In this document: positions 10,626 to 22,243 of the stretch, piece by piece | Layout of the letters: each line of letters starts with the position of its first letter | Position numbering within the stretch: the stretch's first letter is position 1 | Source: Capillidium heterosporum | Taxonomy: Eukaryota; Entomophthoromycota; Entomophthoromycetes; Entomophthorales; Capillidiaceae | Reading direction: 5' to 3' | Assembly: GCA_016630905.1 (NCBI GenBank) | Contig: WBMQ01000004.1 | Span: 930,001 to 994,000 of the forward strand | Length of the DNA: 64,000 bases | The notes under the pieces: model-generated | Databases searched by the model: none | Seen by the model: the letters and a program-made list of their open reading frames with translations, nothing else | Told to the model about the DNA's origin: nothing | Program-made: the position numbers and the translations under genes

Positions 10626-12527
10626 TTATTCCTTAGACAATCGCTCCAAGATATCGGTAGTATCCTTGGGAACTTTTACCTTCCACCGTTCCTTCTTACT
10701 TAAGTGGGAATCTCCCCTGTTGGGTATGGTACCGTATCCTTCAAACTTCAAGTGACAATTGAAATAGTCGATATTTAGATCTGTTGGATTGCTAAGGTAT
10801 CGAAGGGTCTCCTCGAACTTGGAGTACAGGTGAGGTTCCAAGTATGTTAATAGCACGACGGCAATTTCCAATATGATTGTGTCGTTGTGAGGCAAACCAG
10901 CCAGGTAGTAGTCCCAAAGCTGACTACACACCTCTAGTGGAAGTTGCTTGGTGAACATATGAGCAATCCTAATGAATGTCAGCAATCATTAAAAAGTCAA
11001 AAAGAATTACCACTGGGTCAAAAACATCTCGCTACGGAGCTGGGCCTGTTGGAAATGGACGTAAAGCTAGAATCCCAATAAATTCAGAAAAATAAATTTA
11101 AACCATATATAGCTTACCCTGGGCAAATTCTCGGAGAACATAATGTCAAAGGCATCGATGTAGGAGTTGACTTGGACGCTCACTTCGACAAAAGCTCGTA
11201 AAACAGGCCTTCTTAACAATTTCATCAGGTTTAAAAAGGCATCGACTTCATCCAAGTTGATGACCAGCATGGCAGCAAGATGACCGATCCTACGTACATA
11301 CGTCTCAGCTGGAGACATGGCAGAATAAGCCTTAATGATGTTGACTAACGTAGTGTGGAACGGACCCATGCCCTCTCCACCTTCGCCTCCACTCTGGAAC
11401 AACTTCAACTCTGGAAAGGTGGTAGCAGCATCCAATTCAACAGCCACCAAGTTTCGCACCATAACCTCCTGGTATGCTTCCGGTGGGTCATCGAACCTTT
11501 GGGTCAAAAACCTATAAGTGTTGGCATCCAATTTAGCACCTTGGCCCACAGCTTCGGTGTTACCCTGGTCAAGGCACAACTTCCAGACTTTGCCTCGACT
11601 GGCAACCGGTATACCCTGGGTGAGATGTTCTAGAACCTTACGCTTCCACACCTTCTGACCCCAGTTGGGAATAATAGCTTTGGCCCACATCGTGTTCAAC
11701 TTGTGCAGTTCTTTCTCCCTAGCTTCTTTTTCCTTAAGCAGCGCCTTCTCTTTGTTGTGTTGTAGACGCTGAGCCTCTTCCATCATGGCCTGGAACTGAG
11801 CCAAGTGCTTACGCTCCTCCTTGGGATCCTTTGGAGGTAAACCAACTAGTCGAGTTTTACTTAAACTGCCGGGAGAGCTGGAGGGATCGTCAAACGAGTG
11901 TTTGGATTGAGTCGACCTTCGCGGTATACCAATTGGGCTGCTTGATAGTGGAGCTACCTGCTTTGGATGGATAGGTTCTGACCCAGCCCGGTCCATACTT
12001 GCTGTGTTGGGTACATTACTATTTACTGAGCTTTCTGGAACCGAAGCGGAATTGGATCGTGTACGCGTCATTGCGGCTGGAATGGGACTTAACTTGGCAG
12101 ATATATCTGCGCTTGCCTGTGGGCTACGTTTAATGGGTATAGTATCGCTTTTGTTTTTGGAAAAGAAGGAGAATCTAGACTTGGGCTGGTTTTCGACATT
12201 GTCGTTGAAGTCGATGCTCACATAGCTGGATTGACTCTCCACCTTCTCCAAAGGTATTCCAACTTCGCTTTCTTCCACACTAAGATCACTTATACCTAAA
12301 AAATTGTTGTCCGCCAAGCTTACATCTCGATTTATTAGTTCCGAATTGTTGAATTTGTCTGTTTTGGTTTCTGGAGAACTTAGGTCTACCTTGTTGATAA
12401 GAAATTAAGTACATTGGAATTTTAAATTTAGCATTTAAAACAAAAGAAGAGAAAGCAATGAATTAAATTATAAAGCTACCTGATCTAAGTCGCTTATCAA
12501 ACTGTCGATTATCGCGTCGGTTGACAT
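10626..12527 (-). CDS. TBC-domain protein (TBC1D12/14-like), probably without GAP activity
   Basis: Exons: 12527-12480, 12389-11118, 11066-11011, 10968-10626; joining them gives one continuous frame. The N-terminal third is Ser-rich and disordered, followed by a charged helix (about residues 170-215) and a TBC domain beginning with IPVASRGKVWKLC. TBC proteins normally stimulate Rab GTP hydrolysis with an Arg from IxxDxxR and a Gln from YxQ. Here motif A reads VELDAATTFPEL (Arg replaced by Thr) and motif B reads YVRRIGHLAAML (Gln replaced by Arg). The rest (NLDEVDAFLNLMKLLRRP, FSENLPRLYVHFQ, LPLEVCSQLWDYYL) is well kept. I infer a Rab-binding or scaffold role rather than catalysis. Assignment to the TBC1D12/14 branch is from memory of the pattern and is moderate. 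Confidence 0.82.
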
Positions 12528-12727
12528 ATAGCTCGTTCTTCTACTAAAGCTCTAACTCTGTTAAAATGCCCAGACTACAGATTCTCGGGTCAGCCTTTCA
12601 AGTGATAGGAACAGCTTCTTGGCAACCTATACCTAGACTCCTTATCAATTTAGGGAAAATGGTGACATCAAATTAGGATGAAGCAAAGCATTACCCTTAC
12701 ATTTATTATTCCTAGGGAGAATAACAG

Positions 12728-12809
12728 GGCGACATGGCCGAGTGGTCTAAGGCGCCGCACTCAAGTTGCGGTCTCGAGAGAGGCAGGAGTTCGAACCTCC
12801 TTGTCGTCA
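12728..12809 (+). tRNA. tRNA-Leu (anticodon CAA)
   Basis: Complete 82-nt class II tRNA. The acceptor stem GGCGACA pairs with TGTCGTC plus discriminator A (one G-U pair). The anticodon stem CCGCA/TGCGG holds loop CTCAAGT, so the anticodon is CAA. There is a long variable arm (CTCGAGAGAGG region) and a T arm with GTTCGAAC. B box GTTCGAACC is present. No intron, although many Dikarya tRNA-Leu(CAA) genes have one. CCA is not encoded. Confidence 0.95.
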
Positions 12810-13227
12810 TTATCTTTTTACACATCCCATAGATAGAGCTGAGGATTGACTGTATGTTCTTGGCATTCATGTTTGTATCTATCTGATCAAAGAGCATTTT
12901 TCTTTTTAATATATGCTTGCCATGAATCATTAGCATCAACTTAACTTTATACCATTGATTTCTATATGTACTTTATGAAGTATTTCTTTGCAGTGCTCAC
13001 ATTTACACGAATTGGCATCAATACTCAAAACATAACATTCCAAAAGGTAGTGCGCCAATGTATCTGCTTGTACTATTTTTCCATCTACACACTATAGATA
13101 TTTCAACAATAGCTTTATACGATGCCAAAGTAGAATACCTAGCTTTAGCTTCTGTACATCCACTACGTTGAGTTCTGACAGATGCTAGCTCGTCAAACCT
13201 TTTTGACTGGTTCGAATCGGAGTAATT
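12810..13227. other. intergenic region downstream of the tRNA
   Basis: AT-rich; I see no gene. A short run of T after the tRNA would serve as the Pol III stop. Confidence 0.5.
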
Positions 13228-13236
13228 TATAAATAG
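13228..13236 (+). promoter_or_regulatory. TATA box of EH/SH3 paralogue A
   Basis: TATAAATAG within TCGGAGTAATTTATAAATAGCC. Almost the same string stands before paralogue B (16525-16533), so the promoter was copied with the gene and the element is conserved. A 5'-UTR intron is likely in both genes: donor GTAAGAT at 13317, acceptor ending at 13411. Confidence 0.65.
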
Positions 13237-13416
13237 CCGGTTGATTTTTTACAAATCTGTAATTGAATTTACTTGGAAGTTTAGTCGTCAGCAAGTTTAC
13301 TCAGGACATTCAATACGTAAGATTTATTTTATATATTTACAAATTTTTATAAAGTCTATTTGATTTATATTAAAATACACGTTGAGAACCACAAGGCTAA
13401 CTATTGATCAGCATAT

Positions 13417-16031
13417 ATGAGCCATTACTTAGGAAACTTGAACCAAAATTCACTTAGTTGGGCAATTTCAACCGAGGACTATGAAAAATATTCAACTAAT
13501 TTCAAAAGCTACACAAAAGATGGCTGGTTAGATGCAGGTGCTGCAAGAGGTATATTTGCGCAATCAAATTTAGCCCCACAAGTGCTCTACCAAGTATGGT
13601 AAGCTTATTATTTATTTTTAAATACAAACGACTGGAAGAATATAAGCAAATTACACAAGCCACTCACAATTAGTTTAAACTAGGAATCTAGCCGATAATG
13701 AGAAGTTAGGAAGGCTCAACGAAGAAAGGTTTGCAGTAGCAATGCATCTCATCTTTAAAAATCTAGCTGGCATTCCACTCCCTTCGGATCTACCTAACGA
13801 ATTGAAGCCTGGTAACGTCTTTAGACATAAACTCGATACCACAAACCCGTATAGTGCAGGCATTTCCGGTGCTTCTTCGATATTACAGAATTTTCCACCA
13901 ACTCCACCAGCAGCATCTTCCGAAATCCAGAATTTAGAAAATGAAAGGAATCAAAAGCAACAACAGCTGAACAACAATCTTTCAAAACTTGAAGCTGAAG
14001 CGAACCCCGAGCCTCTCAAAAAGAGTATCGGGGCATTTGTCGAATCAGCATCTATATCCAAAAGTATGTTCAAGGACGATAGTTATATCAAGAAGAAGTT
14101 AAACCCATCCAGAAATCAACAACTTGAGAAGGCTATTCTTGATATCAAAGCAATCGATGATCTGAATTTGGAGAACCTGATTAACAAGTCCAAGGAGGTT
14201 AATAAGCGAATGTTGGATTCTGAGCTCGAATTGTTTTCTTTGGAGGATGCCAAGCTTTACGGATACACGATCCCCGAGAAAGCCCCCAGCTTTACGCCGA
14301 TAAGTATACCCACCGGTAACGACGCCATATCTCAGCGAGCTGCTGCGATGCTGAACCAGCGCCTACAGGCTTTAAATATATCGTCTGGTCCCAACGAAAT
14401 TCCAGACAGTGCTAAAGCAAGAATAGAAGCAAAAAAGAGTGAGTTGTTGAATAAACAGCAAAGAAGCGATGAATCGACAGAAAATATGGCTAAAGAAATA
14501 GCTTCTCTTTTATCTCAGGCTGACCAACTGTTGTCAGGTGGTGGGTCTTCAGACGGGCTTTATTCTTTCAAGGATTTCGGCAGCCATTACCTTAGGTGGA
14601 AGCAGGTTTTTGACAGTTCATCGGAAGTTGGTATGTTCTTAAAAGGTGTATTTAACGAGGAACCTAAGTTGGATGTCGATGAATTGAACCCTTTTGCAAA
14701 GCTTACTGAAACAAGTGCCGTACCCTCCGTTCCAATTGCTCCTGTAAAGATAGAGGCAAAACCGGCCTTTGATTTCCAGCAGTCGAACAAGAGCGATCCC
14801 TTTGGTTTTGAAGAAATAGCTAACCGGACTCAAACCCCTGATAACTCAACGGCGGTATCGTATCAAACATCAGAGCAAACCAGATCGCTAGGTATGAGCA
14901 GTATTCAGGAAGCTCCTGCCAGACCACCTAGTCCAAAGTCAAGCTTCAATCCTTTCCGATCAAAACCTGATGAAACAAATCTCGAACCTAAAGAACGTCA
15001 GACCGACAACGAGCATCCACAGGAGGCAGTTGGAGTTGGAGCTATCCGTGCTGCCGCTAGGCTCGCTAGGCAAAATGCCTTAGAAAATGAAGCATCCAAT
15101 GTTGATCCAATTTCGTCGATACAAGCACCTCCTCCTGCTAAGGCTGAACCAATCCAATTGGTCGAGAAATCGTCATCCCAGGAAATTTCAAGTAACGACA
15201 ATTGGTTTGGTGCCAAAGGTCAAACAACAGATGAACCCACCTCTAAACCATCTTTTGAGGGTTCTGACGTAGCAAAATTTGACGAATTCGTCAACTTCAG
15301 GGCAACTGCTAACCCTACCACCGTTAAAGATGAAGTTTCAGGCGTAGATTTCGTGGATACAACGAACGTTAGTTCAAAGTATGATACCAACACTACCGTT
15401 GAATACTTTACCGGCGAGTCATTTTTACCGGCTGAGCCAGAATCTGACTGCCACCTTCAAAGCCCAAGTTTTGTACGATTATACCGACGATGAGGATGAT
15501 TCCGAGGAAGTTTTGAAGTTGAAAGTTGGTGACGTTGTTGTCGTTACCTCAAACTCAGAGGACAACCCTGATTGGTGTCTCGCTTACCCGGAAACTTTAG
15601 GACAGGATTATGAGCGGTGGATTCCCAGTTCCTACCTCGACCTACCTAACCGAGATCAGGACAGTCATGGTGTTGCCGAAGAAAGTGCAGAGAGTGTAAG
15701 CCACGAGATTGAGGACAGTGTTGAAGTTAATGTGGAAAGCGTCCACCCTGAAGTTGAAGTATACACCGAAGTTAATGAAGAAACTGTCGCTCCTGAGGTC
15801 GAAGATGACGCTGAGGCTATTGAAGAAGATCTCCCCTGTGCCTACGGCCAAATGATTGAAGATTTTGAAGCTGAAGTTGAGGATAAAGCTGTTCTTTTCG
15901 AGACTGACGTTGTCGTCGCTATTATGGACCAGTCCAACCCTGATTGGTACCTGGCAAAGCATCCCGAAAGTGGTGAGTTGGCCTACCTCCCCTCTACCTA
16001 CCTTATCATCGTCGACAACAATGAACCTTGA
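13417..16031 (+). CDS. EH/SH3 endocytic adaptor, paralogue A (no DH-PH)
   Basis: Exons 13417-13598 and 13684-16031, joined at a split Trp codon. One N-terminal EH domain (about residues 1-100: DGWLDAGAARGIFAQSN, VLYQVW, NEERFAVAMHLIF), expected to bind NPF peptides at endocytic sites. Then a helical, Pan1-like middle (QRAAAMLNQRLQALNIS), a disordered Pro/Ser region (NEHPQEAVGVGAIRAAARLA) and two C-terminal SH3 domains (VLYDYTDDEDD...WIPSSYLDL and CAYGQMIEDFE...AYLPSTYLIIVD) separated by an acidic linker. Just before SH3-1 the frame moves +1 near 15440-15450: the zero frame runs on to TGA at 15491-15493 while the SH3 is in the next frame. Compared with paralogue B the gap between P-A-E-P and K-A-Q/K-V-Q is 25 instead of 24 bases, so there is one extra base. 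It ends after SH3-2, where paralogue B continues into DH-PH. Confidence 0.85.
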
Positions 16032-16524
16032 ATGCTGTAGCTTGGAATTTTCTGAATGGCAATTTCAAAACTTGAATAAAACGCATTTTATATATAGATG
16101 GCATAATAGGAGTAGATACATTTTAGTCAAAGGTTTGATTGTTTATAGTGAGGGTTTGGGAAGTTTTCAGGTCAAGCGTCCTTTCTATAGCCATGAAAAC
16201 TATTAGTAGTTATATTGGCTAAGCCAATTTCTACAATACATATCATAAAACAATTGTCTGCTATAATTCGTACACAAATATAGCGGTTATTAAAGCAATG
16301 GCTGGCGAAATCCACTTTAACATTTCCTATAAATCAGAAAGCTCAATAGCAAGGTTTTTGGATGGTATTCACCTACCAAGATAGAAATGTATTTTACCAA
16401 GCCTTAGCTTTTGATAGCAATCTTGTTTTGAAATTTACTGTCTTTGAACGTTTGTTGATGATGTGTTCCAAGAAATTGGGATTTCACCTGAATGTCATTT
16501 TAACTGGATGGACTCGGAGTAATC
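16032..16524. other. intergenic region between the EH/SH3 paralogues
   Basis: About 490 bases. I looked for a DH or PH remnant after paralogue A and saw none. It carries the promoter of paralogue B at its right end. Confidence 0.6.
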
Positions 16525-16533
16525 TATAAATAG
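16525..16533 (+). promoter_or_regulatory. TATA box of EH/SH3 paralogue B
   Basis: TATAAATAG in a 22-base block nearly identical to that of paralogue A. A probable 5'-UTR intron follows (donor GTAAGAT at 16624, acceptor ending about 16766, six bases before the ATG). Confidence 0.65.
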
Positions 16534-16771
16534 CCTGATGATTTTACAAATCTATGGTAGAAATCATACTCCTGAAGGTTTAATCTATAGTTATTAGCAA
16601 GGCTGCTCAGGATATTTTGATATGTAAGATCCATTTTATCTTTTAATAAATGTATAATTCTTCTTGTTTTAGAACCATTATAGAGCATACTTTGATTTAC
16701 ATTATAGCTATACGTTGAATTATATTACCCAACAACCAATTCGAATATCAAACTAAAGTCAATTAGTGTAT

Positions 16772-19700
16772 ATGAGCCATTACGTAGGGAACTTAAATCA
16801 AATTTCAGATGACTGGGCAATTTCAACCGAGGACTATGAGAAATATTCAGCTAATTTCAAAAGTTATACAAAAGATGGTTGGTTAGAAGCGGGTGTCGCG
16901 AGGGATATCTTTACACAATCGAATTTAGCACCCCATCTACTTTATCAAGTGTGGTAAGTTTACTATTTTTGTTAAAATATTACTGTAAATGTATATTTAA
17001 TTCAAGTACTCAAGCGTTTATAGACTGACCTTAAAGGTCATTTTGTTTTTTCATCCCAAGTTCTAAATGAATATCAACAATTTATGTCAGCAACTCACCT
17101 TTGCTTTATATAGGAATCTAGCCGACAGTGAAAAGCAAGGCAAGCTTAATGAGGAAAGGTTTATAGTGGCGATGCACCTCATTTTCAAGAAGCTAGGTGG
17201 AATTCCGCTTCCTTTAGATCTACCTAACGAATTGAAACCGGGTAACGTCTTTAAGTACAAACATGAAGCTTCTAGCCCGCACAATGCAAGTACCTCTGGA
17301 CTTTCTTCCCCGATATCACAGAATTTTTCACCAACACCGCCAGCTACATCTTCTGAAATTCAGGGATTAGAAAACGAAAAGAATCGAAAGCAGCAGCAGT
17401 TGGATAGCCTAATCAACGGCAGCCTTTCAAGAAATAGGTCGGAAGCGAATGCCGAATCTTTGAAAAGTAGGATCGAAAGCTTTATCGAGGCATCATCTAT
17501 TTCCAAGACTTTGTTCAAGAACGACGATTTTATCAAGGAGAAGACGGACAAGCCTACTAACGAAAAGCTGGATAAAGTTATTTTGGATATCAAGGTAATT
17601 GAAGATGTGAACCTGGAAAGTTTGGTTCAGAAGTCCAAAGAGCTGAATAAGAAGATGTTGGATTCCGAGCTCGAGCTATTTTGTTTAGAAGATGCCAAAC
17701 TATACGGATACACAATTCCCGAGAAAACCTCCAGTTTTGCTTCAATAAACATGCCCAGTGGAACCGACAATATTTCTCAACGAGCTGCCGCGATGCTTAA
17801 TCAACGTCTGCAAGCTTTGAACATCTCATCAAATCCTAGTGAAATCCCAGAAAGCGCCAAATCAAGGATTGATTCCAAGAAGAAAGAACTGCAGAGTAAG
17901 CAACAGAGGAATGACGAATCTGCAGAGAAGATGGCCAAAGAAATCGGATCTCTTCTATCACAAGCCAACCAGCTGTTATCAGGTAGTACTTCTAACGGAC
18001 TTTATTCTTCCAAGGATTTGAAAATCCCACTATCTTAAGTGGAAAGGTGTTCTAGACGGTTCATCGGAAATTGGGATCTTTTTGAAGAGGGTGTTCAATG
18101 ATGAAACTAAATTTAGCAATAACAAATTCAACCCTCCTACAAGGTTACCAGAAATAGATGTAACACCTCCTGTTTCGACCGCACCCGTTAAAGTTGAACC
18201 AAAGCCAACCTTTAGTTTCCAACAGTCGAACAAAAGTGATTCTTTCAATTTAGAAGAAAAGAATAGCCAGTTAAAAACTCCAGAGGACCTTCCAGCTATA
18301 TCGCATACGGAGGGTTTGAGCGAAAAGGAACAAATCGCCCTTGCCAGCCGTCAGGCTAGAGAGAAAGCCAGGTTACTAGAGAAAAGCAACATACCCGCCA
18401 GACCTCTGAGTCCAAAGCCAAGCTACAACACGTTCAGGGCAAAATCCAAGGTAGTCAAGCCTGAATCGAGGGATCAGTTCAAGCATACCAAGGACCAATC
18501 AAACACAACCACTTACAAACCGAGATCTACATCGCCCATTAGAGAAAAACTAAACTCAAAAACTGACATAGGTGAGGAACGACAGAACGATAACGAACAT
18601 CCACAAGAAGCAATTGGAGTCGGTGACATCCGTGCAGCCACTAGGCTTGCCAGACAAAAGGCTCTAGAAAATATCGCTTCTAATGACAGCCCATCCGTCT
18701 CGAAACCAGCGCCTCCCCCTGTGAAGGCTAAGCCAGCTCACTTGGCTAAAAAACCATCTTTCCAGGAGCCATCCAATGCAAGCAAATCGTTTGGTAGTCT
18801 AAGGAAGGTTGATGTTCCTACGACGGAAGAATTCAAGCCGACAAAACTGAAAGCTAATGATGATATAGTACTCGAAAACCAAACAACAAAGGAAATTCTC
18901 CCCAAGCCGATATTCGAAAGCTCCGACGTTGAGAAAGAAGATGGGATCATTGATTTTAGGGCGGCACTCAAGCCTACTAAGTTTAAAAAGGAGGCTTCAC
19001 ATGCCACTTTTGTAGAAGAGACAAAGGTTGATACATACAATAATGGTAACGTTGATGCTGAAGTAGAAGTCTCTAGGATCGAAACTCCGTCTCTTGAGGA
19101 ATCTCTACCAGCCGAACCAACTTCAAATGTTATATTTAAGGTTCAAGCGCTATACGATTACAACGACGATGAGGAGAGTTCGACCAACGTAGTGAAGCTG
19201 AAGGCTGGCGATACCGTTGTCGTCACCTCTATCCCATCCGATAATCCTGGTTGGTGCCTTGGGTACTCGGAGAACCTGGGAGAGAGTTACACCGGGTGGA
19301 TACCTAGCGCCTACCTGAACCTACCGAACCAAGATAGTCATGACATCACCGAAGCGAATGTGGAGAGCATCAGCCCTGAAATCGAAGAACCTAATGAAAT
19401 AATTGAAGAAGATCCCTCTTGTGTTTACGGGCGACTGACCGAAGATTTCGAGGCCGCAGTGGAGGATGGAACCGTATTCTTCAGCACTGATGAGATTATC
19501 GAGATTGTGGATCAGTCCAACCCCGACTGGTTCTTGGCACGCCACCCGACCAGTGGCGATTTGGCCTACCTCCCCGCAGATCAGCTGGCTTTTGTTGACA
19601 AGAATGGATCCTACATAGTGCACAACGACCCAACCAACCCCTTCGCCCGAAACCAGGCCGGCAAGGTAGCTGCCAAGAGTCAGACTAGCTCGACTCATGA

Positions 19701-20993
19701 CCTCAGTTTCAGTGGGAACAACGATATGGACCTAATGAGCGTAAGTTTTTGTATTTCAAGTTTGTTAGTTTTTTAAGCTTTGAATTTAGTCCCCCCACCG
19801 ACTTGGTTGGGCGAGTCAGATGGATGCTGACACTTTAGCCTCCCTCAGCCCAATCGAGATAAAGAGAAAGGAGTCAATGTTCGAAATAGTAGCTACCGAA
19901 AAGACTTACCTCAGGGATATGCAACTGGTGCTGGATCTGTTCTACCAGCCGTTGCAGTCGGTACTCGACGCTAGCGAAATGCAGAGCATCTTTTCCAACC
20001 TAAGCGATCTGGTCATGATCAACACAATTTTCCTCTCAGACATTGAACCCGCTGCGAATGATCAGGACGAGCAAGGCCGTGGAATCGGAGATATTTTCCT
20101 CGAACACATTCCCTCCTTCCGATCCTACGCCGAATACTGTGGCAACCAGGCCTCAGCTTCCAGACATCTTAATCAACTTTACAACGACGCCAGAATATCG
20201 GAAATACTGCATGGAGCCTCCTCCCGTCCCGAATGTCGCATGTTGACCTTGAACTCCTTCTTATTAGAACCGGTACAGCGCATCACGAGGTATCCCCTAC
20301 TCTTAAGACAGGTACTTTTTTACTATACGCATTATTAATTTTTAGATCCATAAATACACATCCAAGGATCACCCTTCATACTATGGGTTAGAAAAAGCCT
20401 TTAACGAGGCTGAAGATATGTTGAAGACGATCAACGCCTCCGCCCAACTAAACGAGAATACGCAGAGGCTGAAGGAACTGGCTCATCGCATCGACCTACC
20501 GCCAGGATTCGATTTGCTAGCGCCCACTCGGAACCTGGGCCCGCGCCAATGTATCATCGACGGCCCTTTGAACAAGCACAAATCTTCCCGAAGTTTGCAT
20601 GGGTTCCTGTTCAACGATTTGTTTTTGATAACTGAGGTTACGAATGCCAGCACATCTTCACCTCGATACAGTCTCTATCGACCGGTAATTTTTGCCAAGT
20701 TTATAAATAAACTAACCGTTACTCGTAGCCTATACCCCTGCTACGACTTCAAGTGCGGGATGCTCAAACTTCACAGGGAAGGCGTGGTATTTTCTCCCCT
20801 TACGGTAAATTTATCAGTGCTTCAGCGCTTTGACTTAACGATCCCAATCCCTTTAGATGATTCCTGTTTCCAGGTGATCCACGTCAAAGATGTACTAACG
20901 TTGAAGGCAGCCACCGCCTCCACCAAAAAAAAGTGGATGAACGAGCTTACCAAGGCCATTACTGGTGCCAAGAACGCCGAAAGTATTTACTAG
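16772..20993 (+). CDS. intersectin-like EH-SH3-SH3-DH-PH protein, paralogue B
   Basis: Exons 16772-16953, 17114-19740, 19790-20311, 20348-20684, 20729-20786, 20818-20993. Order: EH (DGWLEAGVARDIFTQSN...NEERFIVAMHLIF), coiled-coil/Pan1-like middle, Pro-rich linker, SH3-1 (ALYDYNDDEESS...WIPSAYLNL), SH3-2 (CVYGRLTEDFE...AYLPADQLAFVD), RhoGEF DH (MFEIVATEKTYLRDMQLV...LNSFLLEPVQRITRYPLLLRQ) and PH (LHGFLFNDLFLITEV...KKKWMNELTKAI). This is intersectin architecture without a C2 domain: an endocytic scaffold that would activate a Rho/Cdc42-type GTPase to drive actin assembly. Near 18025 the frame shifts +1 inside the conserved HYL-K-W-K segment; relative to paralogue A there is one extra base in a CCC context. 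The last two introns (44 and 31 nt) sum to 75, so the frame is also open if both are retained; splicing restores the PH strand PIPLLRLQVRD. Confidence 0.88.
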
Positions 20994-21258
20994 CTTCTAA
21001 CTTTTAGATTGTCGGTTCGGATTTTTTAATAAAAGTAAGTTATGTAGTTTGAATATAGGCTATGGTATAAGTTTGTATATATTAGTTTCTACTGATTGGT
21101 TTAAAATATTTGATCCTATATTTTTAAGCCCATGATGTAATTTCGGCTATGTAAATGTATAATAAAGTTTAATTGTTGTAATTAAATATAGCTTTATTTA
21201 CAAGCAGCATTATATATAAATCAACCATAGTCTTACCCAAGCATGGTATTGATAAACT
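20994..21258. other. 3' flank of the intersectin-like gene
   Basis: AT-rich, with AATAAA at about 21160; no gene seen. Confidence 0.5.
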
Positions 21259-22243
21259 TCAGAAAAGTTCAGAGAAGCTTTTGCACATTTCATTGGATTT
21301 CTCATCCTTCTTTGCACCTTTATAAATTGACCTAACCACCTTTTCCATCTCAGCATAAAGCCAATCTTTGATATCAAAGTCGGTGCTGAATTGGATGATT
21401 TTAAATTGATTTCCTACATTCACTTTCAATAACAGAATCCTCTTTATAAGCTTAGCTTGTCTACTCAGCCTCCGCTCAATTAACTTCATATAGATCTCCA
21501 TTAAATTCTCGACTGATAGGCTTCGAATAGCTTCCGAGCTCAAGCTATCGGTATAGATGAGTTGCATAAGGACCTTGCGGTTCTCAGACCCTACATCTCT
21601 AATAGCTACAGCCTTGCTCTCATCCTCGCTGAATTCTAAGGTAAATATATCTCAAAAGTATTCGAACTTCTCTGCGGGGATATTTCAATGTTTGTAAATA
21701 ACGTCAGATTTATTGATACCATTTTTACTCCCATCCATGCTCTTGCATTTCAAAATAACGTCCGAAAATTGTATGTTGTACAAATTTGAACCTACATTCG
21801 ATATTTCTAGATTAGCAAGGTACTCAGACAAGTGGTAATGAATGTAGACACTTGCAGTAGCACCACTTCTGAGACCAACGTTTTCTAAAGATTAGCAATG
21901 GTTCTTATAAGAATTACTCATCAGTAAGAAGTTTTTCAATGATATGGCGTATGCCCTTCATCTAGATAAGCGTGGTTTCTTTAGGGTTAGTTGGTTTTCT
22001 TAAAATTATGTTTATAATCATCGGAGGTATGATAGTTAGATTCTAAGTAAAACTTTTCGCTTGGAGAGTAGTCGACTATATACATACAGCACAATTATTT
22101 TAATTAATAATGTTAATAAAAAAGTATCTTGGCTATATAAAATCTTGGAATATATATGTAACGCAGCTGAACGCTATTTAACTTCAAAATTGGTTTTTCC
22201 TTTTAGTATCGAAATCAATGGCAATGGTGGTTATATCTGACAT
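21259..22243 (-). pseudogene. decayed BTB/POZ-domain gene, copy 1
   Basis: Minus strand. It begins with ATG at 22243 (MSDITTIAIDFDTKRK) and carries BTB landmarks further down: FSDVILKCKS near 21770, DIFTLEFSEDE near 21640 and VLMQLIYTDSLSSEAIRSL near 21560-21520, with helices to 21259. BTB domains dimerise and often recruit Cul3. In-frame stops lie at several places (for example between V-I-Y-K-H and N-I-P, and just before D-I-F-T), so the gene looks dead, although the last 103 codons are intact. It aligns with copy 3 (27500-28436) along its whole length. The intact portion might be mistaken for a small gene. Confidence 0.6.
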
